A stretch of 9,045 nt of DNA, from the NCBI GenBank assembly GCA_964641215.1, contig CAZXKD010000116.1, positions 1 through 9,045 on the forward strand. The letters run 5' to 3'. Under the pieces are notes generated by a model. It did not search any database. It was not told where the DNA came from and was given only the letters and a program-made list of their open reading frames with translations. Shown here in pieces: positions 6,823-9,045 of the stretch (positions are counted from its first letter, which is position 1; each line of letters opens with the position of its first letter). Origin of the DNA: 13-1-40CM-70-15 sp964641215 (GTDB taxonomy: Bacteria > Gemmatimonadota > Gemmatimonadetes > Gemmatimonadales > GWC2-71-9). Position numbers and translations under genes: made by a program.

Positions 6823-7037
6823 TATTTGTATCTGTACGTAATCCGCCCCCGCGTCAGGTCGTACGGCGACAAGTCCACGGCCACCCGGTCGCCCTGGAGA
6901 ATGCGGATGTAGTTCTTCCGCATCTTGCCGCTCACATAGGCCAGAACCTCGTGCCCGTTCTCCAACTTCACCCGGAAGGTGGTGTTGGGGAGGACTTCCG
7001 TCACCGTCCCCATCATTTGAATCGCGTCACCGGCCAC
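6822..7037 (-). CDS. infA: Translation initiation factor IF-1
   Basis: 71 visible codons, matching the usual 71-73 aa. IF-1 is an OB-fold protein that binds the ribosomal A site on the 30S subunit and helps IF-2 and IF-3 in initiation. Seen: MMGTVTEVLPNTTFRV (8-23), LENGHEVLAYVSGKMRKNYI (25-44), the ILQGDRVAVDLSPYDL core (46-61) and the classic ending TRGRITYRYK (62-71). The next codon is TAN: its third base (6822) is the first N of the gap, so it is very probably TAA or TAG, as IF-1 commonly ends RYK. The start is GTG at 7035-7037, giving MAGDAIQMMGTV, close to the common MAKEDAI start. A GAGGAG lies 12 nt upstream, a long spacing; ATG at residue 8 or 9 is less likely because it would remove the first conserved residues. 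It lies 22 bp downstream of the zinc-ribbon gene, same strand. Confidence 0.93.
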
Positions 7038-7059
7038 TCGTCGAAACGGCTCCTCTCCG

Positions 7060-7323
7060 TTATGCGGTGCGGGGGTCCATCGTCGAGTCGCGGGGCGGCT
7101 CGGCGCCCCGCTCGATGTAGGAGGCGTGCCGACCGCAGGTCTGACAGGTCAGACTGATCCGCTCGGTCGGCGCGGCGGCATCGGGTGAGCCGCGGCGACG
7201 CGGCACCCGCAGGATCTTGCGGCCTCCGCAGGACGGGCAGACCAGGGGTGCGTGCTCCCGGTCCGCCCCAATGAGCGCCAGCGCTTCCGGCGCCCGGTAT
7301 TCCTTAATGCCGCGTCGCCCCAC
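7060..7323 (-). CDS. Small zinc-ribbon protein upstream of infA
   Basis: 87 aa, no family recognised. Two CxxC knuckles, CPSC (Cys29, Cys32) and CQTC (Cys60, Cys63), each followed by Gly, with a 27-residue basic linker (RRRGSP) between them, give the pattern of a one-zinc ribbon. The N-terminus is basic and the tail ends in a polar stretch; there is no membrane segment. GTG at 7321-7323 is the best start: GGAGG (complement of 7336-7340) lies 12 nt upstream, and no upstream in-frame start codon is seen before that site. It is 22 bp upstream of infA and probably co-transcribed with it. A nucleic-acid or ribosome-linked role would fit the neighbour, but this is inference; the fold alone does not give a function. 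Confidence 0.75.
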   Translation of the reverse strand: MGRRGIKEYRAPEALALIGADREHAPLVCPSCGGRKILRVPRRRGSPDAAAPTERISLTCQTCGRHASYIERGAEPPRDSTMDPRTA

Positions 7324-7348
7324 CTGTGGCGTACACCTCCAAACTCGA

Positions 7349-7378
7349 AATCTAGTCCGCGCCTGCTCGCCTTGACAG
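7349..7378 (-). promoter_or_regulatory. Candidate promoter for zinc ribbon-infA
   Basis: On the minus strand CTGTCA (complement of 7373-7378, 4/6 match to TTGACA), an 18-bp spacer, then TAGATT (complement of 7349-7354, 4/6 match to TATAAT). A start about 4-7 nt downstream would leave a short leader containing the GGAGG at 7336-7340. Its -35 physically overlaps the -35 of the divergent promoter. Weak matches, so a candidate only. Confidence 0.35.
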
Positions 7379-7399
7379 TCCCGGGTGCGGGCGTATCTC
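7372..7399 (+). promoter_or_regulatory. Sigma-70-like promoter for the 87-aa gene
   Basis: A perfect TTGACA (7372-7377), a 16-bp spacer and TATCTC (7394-7399, 3/6 match to TATAAT). The expected start is near 7405, leaving a leader of about 15 nt with GGAGG at 7411-7415, 5 nt before ATG 7421. A perfect -35 hexamer in sequence this GC-rich, correctly placed before a strong ribosome-binding site, is the reason for the call; the -10 is poor. Confidence 0.5.
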
Positions 7400-7410
7400 T
7401 AGCTCCAACC

Positions 7411-7415
7411 GGAGG
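7411..7415 (+). promoter_or_regulatory. Strong Shine-Dalgarno of the 87-aa gene
   Basis: GGAGG with a 5-nt spacer to ATG 7421, among the best ribosome-binding sites in the window, and a main reason to believe the small gene is translated. Confidence 0.7.
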
Positions 7416-7420
7416 TTGCC

Positions 7421-7684
7421 ATGGATGGCCCGGACTTCCAACCCCTCGCCGAAATCGAAGTCGACCAGGTCAAACCCGAGCACCAGGGGTTCACCCTGAC
7501 CGGTCGGGGGCCCGACCATGCCGAGTACCGGCTCGACCTGCAGTTCGAGCTGCCGCTCGACCCGCGCACCCGGTCTGTGCTGGGTGAGCTGCTGTCGCAA
7601 TCCGAGGTGACCATCTCCCGGCGGGCGCCGGCTGCCCCGCTCGCCGCATTGCGGGCCCGACGTGACCGCGCTCACCGGCGGTGA
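7421..7684 (+). CDS. Small protein of unknown function
   Basis: 87 aa, unrecognised. It is acidic in the first two thirds (MDGPDFQPLAEIEVDQVKPEH), with alternating hydrophobic-polar stretches that suggest beta strands (FTLTG, AEYRLDLQFELPL), then a short helix (SVLGELLSQSE) and a strongly basic Arg-rich tail (ALRARRDRAHRR). No Cys pair, signal peptide or membrane segment. An acidic body with a basic tail would fit nucleic-acid or protein binding, but that is only composition. Start support is strong: GGAGG 5 nt before ATG and a TTGACA promoter upstream. It is separated from the following lipoprotein gene by 70 bp in which I see no terminator, so the two may share a transcript. It is divergent from zinc ribbon-infA. 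Confidence 0.7.
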   Translation: MDGPDFQPLAEIEVDQVKPEHQGFTLTGRGPDHAEYRLDLQFELPLDPRTRSVLGELLSQSEVTISRRAPAAPLAALRARRDRAHRR

Positions 7685-7742
7685 GTCCCGCCCGTCACGG
7701 CATAGCGCCCCGCACCGCCGCCATCATTTCTCCTGATCCTCC

Positions 7743-7748
7743 GGAAGG
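7743..7748 (+). promoter_or_regulatory. Shine-Dalgarno of the lipoprotein gene
   Basis: GGAAGG with a 6-nt spacer to ATG 7755. It supports that ATG over the adjacent in-frame ATG at 7758 and confirms that the long plus-strand frame, not the antisense one, is the gene. Confidence 0.65.
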
Positions 7749-7754
7749 CATTCG

Positions 7755-9045
7755 ATGATGCTCTCAGCCGGCCCCGGCCCCCGCGCTCGCCTGCTCGCGG
7801 TGGCCTGCGCCCTCTCCGCCGCCGCCTGCGCCAGGGGCGCCGGGGGTGGGGGAGGGGCGCCCGCCCCAATGTCGCCGGCGGACCTCACCACGCTCGAGGC
7901 GCAGCGTTCCCAGCATCCCACTGACCCCGACGTCAACCTCCGCCTCGCCCGGGCGTATTACGCCGCCCACCGCTACGCGGATGCCCGTGGCGCGCTCCAG
8001 GTCGTGCTGACCGCCCAGCCGGGCAACGCCTCGGCACGCGCGTACTTGGGACTCGATTATGAAGGGCTGGAGCAGTACGACTCCGCCCGCACGGTCTACA
8101 CCAGCTTGCTCGCCAGCCAGCCTCCCGTCGGCCGGCCGGTGCGGCGGCTGCTGGAGGGCCGGCTGGCGCTGTTGACGCGCAAGGAGCTGCGGCAGCGCGC
8201 CCTGTTCGCGATCGCCCGGGAATCGTTGCTGGTGCGCACTCCGCCCGACCCGAACACGATTGCGGTGATGCCGTTTCGCTATACCGGCGCCGACAGCTCG
8301 CTGCGCCCGCTGGAGCGCGGGCTCGCCGCCCTGGTCGTGACCGACCTGTCGCGGGTGCGGCGGCTCCGCCTGGTCGAGCGCGAGCAGCTGCAGGCGCTGC
8401 TGGACGAGCTGCAGCTGGCGGCGAGCGGCCGGGTTGATCCGGCGACCGGGGCGCGCTCCGGACGGCTGGTGGGGGCGAGTCAGGTGGTGGAAGGGCAGTT
8501 CTCCGAAGTGCCGGCGGCGAACTTCCGCGTGGACGCCTCGGTGGTGCGCGCCAGCGACGCCCAGATCGCGGCGACGGGCTCCGGGTCCGACCAGCTCCGT
8601 GCCTTGTTCGACATCGAGAAAGCCGTCGTCTTCCAGCTGCTCGACAAGCTGGCCATCACACTGACGCCGGGCGAGCGCTCCGCCATCAGCGAGCGCCCGA
8701 CGCGTGACATCCAGGCCTTCCTCCTGTACAGTCGCGGTCTCGAAGCGCAGGACCGCGGAGATTTCGTGGGGGCCGCGCAGGCCTTCCAGGCGGCGGCGCA
8801 GCGCGATCCCGGCTTCTCGACCGCTGCGCAGGCGGCGCAGACCAGTCAGGCGGCGCAAACCGCCACGGCGACGCCGCCTGCCGAGATCGCTGCGACCGTC
8901 GGCGGCGGGGAAGCTGGCGGAGGGGGAGGGGCGGGGGGGGCGGGCCGCGCGGCCCCGCCGGCGCCCCAACAGGGAACCCCGACGCACGCGAACAACACCC
9001 CGGGGCCGCCGGGGGCGGCCGACGTGACCCCCCCTCACATGCACC
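7755..9045 (+). CDS. TPR / CsgG-like lipoprotein (3' end missing)
   Basis: 430 codons from ATG 7755 to the window edge with no stop, so the protein is incomplete at its C-terminus. Likely an outer-membrane-directed lipoprotein. Seen in order: a signal peptide (R10, R12, then LLAVACALSAAAC) with lipobox Cys25 the best candidate and Cys18 an alternative; a Gly-rich linker (28-38); TPR-like helices at ~58-123 (LRLARAYYAAHRYADARGAL, then AYLGLDYEGLEQYDSARTVY). A CsgG/FlgO/TolB-like domain spans ~168-300, starting TIAVMPFRYTG (168-178) and including LVVTDLSRVRRLRLVEREQLQALL and the VVEGQFSEV strand. A further TPR-like pair lies at ~317-353 (LYSRGLEAQDRGDFVGAAQAFQAA), then an Ala/Gln/Gly/Pro low-complexity tail. 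CsgG-type domains form or service outer-membrane secretion pores, or act as cofactors (LpoB-like). Its exact role here is unknown. Confidence 0.88.
   Translation, partial: MMLSAGPGPRARLLAVACALSAAACARGAGGGGGAPAPMSPADLTTLEAQRSQHPTDPDVNLRLARAYYAAHRYADARGALQVVLTAQPGNASARAYLGLDYEGLEQYDSARTVYTSLLASQPPVGRPVRRLLEGRLALLTRKELRQRALFAIARESLLVRTPPDPNTIAVMPFRYTGADSSLRPLERGLAALVVTDLSRVRRLRLVEREQLQALLDELQLAASGRVDPATGARSGRLVGASQVVEGQFSEVPAANFRVDASVVRASDAQIAATGSGSDQLRALFDIEKAVVFQLLDKLAITLTPGERSAISERPTRDIQAFLLYSRGLEAQDRGDFVGAAQAFQAAAQRDPGFSTAAQAAQTSQAAQTATATPPAEIAATVGGGEAGGGGGAGGAGRAAPPAPQQGTPTHANNTPGPPGAADVTPPHMH

Noticed and set aside
6678..7037. infA reading frame extended through the N gap to base 6678
   Set aside because: The extension joins IF-1 to antisense sequence of the TonB gene across an undefined gap; the codon after RYK begins TA, so it almost certainly stops there.
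7764..9044. Minus-strand open frame of 426 codons
   Set aside because: Antisense to the TPR/CsgG-like lipoprotein, which has a ribosome-binding site, lipobox signal peptide and recognisable domains; the antisense product is Arg/Gly-rich and featureless.

Overview
This window is a GC-rich stretch of bacterial chromosome with G/C-biased third codon positions. The gene content is ordinary: heme synthesis, transketolase, signal peptidase I, IF-1 and a TonB-dependent outer-membrane receptor. Together with a PD40 propeller lipid- or periplasm-directed protein and a TPR/CsgG-like lipoprotein, it points to a Gram-negative bacterium with an outer membrane. My best guess is Gemmatimonadota or a similar high-GC phylum, from general feel rather than any marker search. 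A run of exactly 100 N (6723-6822) and a poly-G start show that this is a draft, probably metagenomic, scaffold.

Left region (1-2698). The last ~113 codons of a protoporphyrinogen oxidase run rightwards and meet the transketolase gene head-on. The two stop codons share the single palindrome CTAG at 340-343. Transketolase (leftward, 674 aa) is preceded on the same strand by a small unrecognised helical protein of 105 aa, probably its operon partner.

Middle region (2699-6711). A 104-bp divergent spacer is almost filled by a long imperfect hairpin built from tandem 7-bp CGGATTG units. To its right is a tightly packed rightward operon: a periplasmic PD40 beta-propeller protein, then signal peptidase I (start overlapping the previous stop as GTGA), then a 706-aa TonB-dependent receptor 13 bp further on. 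The operon therefore couples an export-processing enzyme with two exported proteins.

Right region (6712-9045). After the assembly gap, infA (IF-1) and a small four-cysteine zinc-ribbon protein run leftwards as a pair. The third base of infA's stop codon is lost in the gap. A 97-bp divergent spacer carries a good sigma-70-like promoter for a short unrecognised 87-aa gene running rightwards, and a weaker candidate on the other strand whose -35 overlaps it. The window ends inside a long rightward gene for a lipoprotein with an N-terminal TPR, a CsgG/TolB-like domain, a second TPR and a low-complexity Ala/Gly/Pro tail. That gene has no stop before the window edge and is easy to miss, because a 426-codon antisense frame lies across it.

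I found no convincing defence system, CRISPR array, insertion sequence or RNA gene. The least explained elements are the heptad hairpin, the zinc ribbon next to infA, the two small orphan proteins and the TPR-CsgG-TPR lipoprotein.
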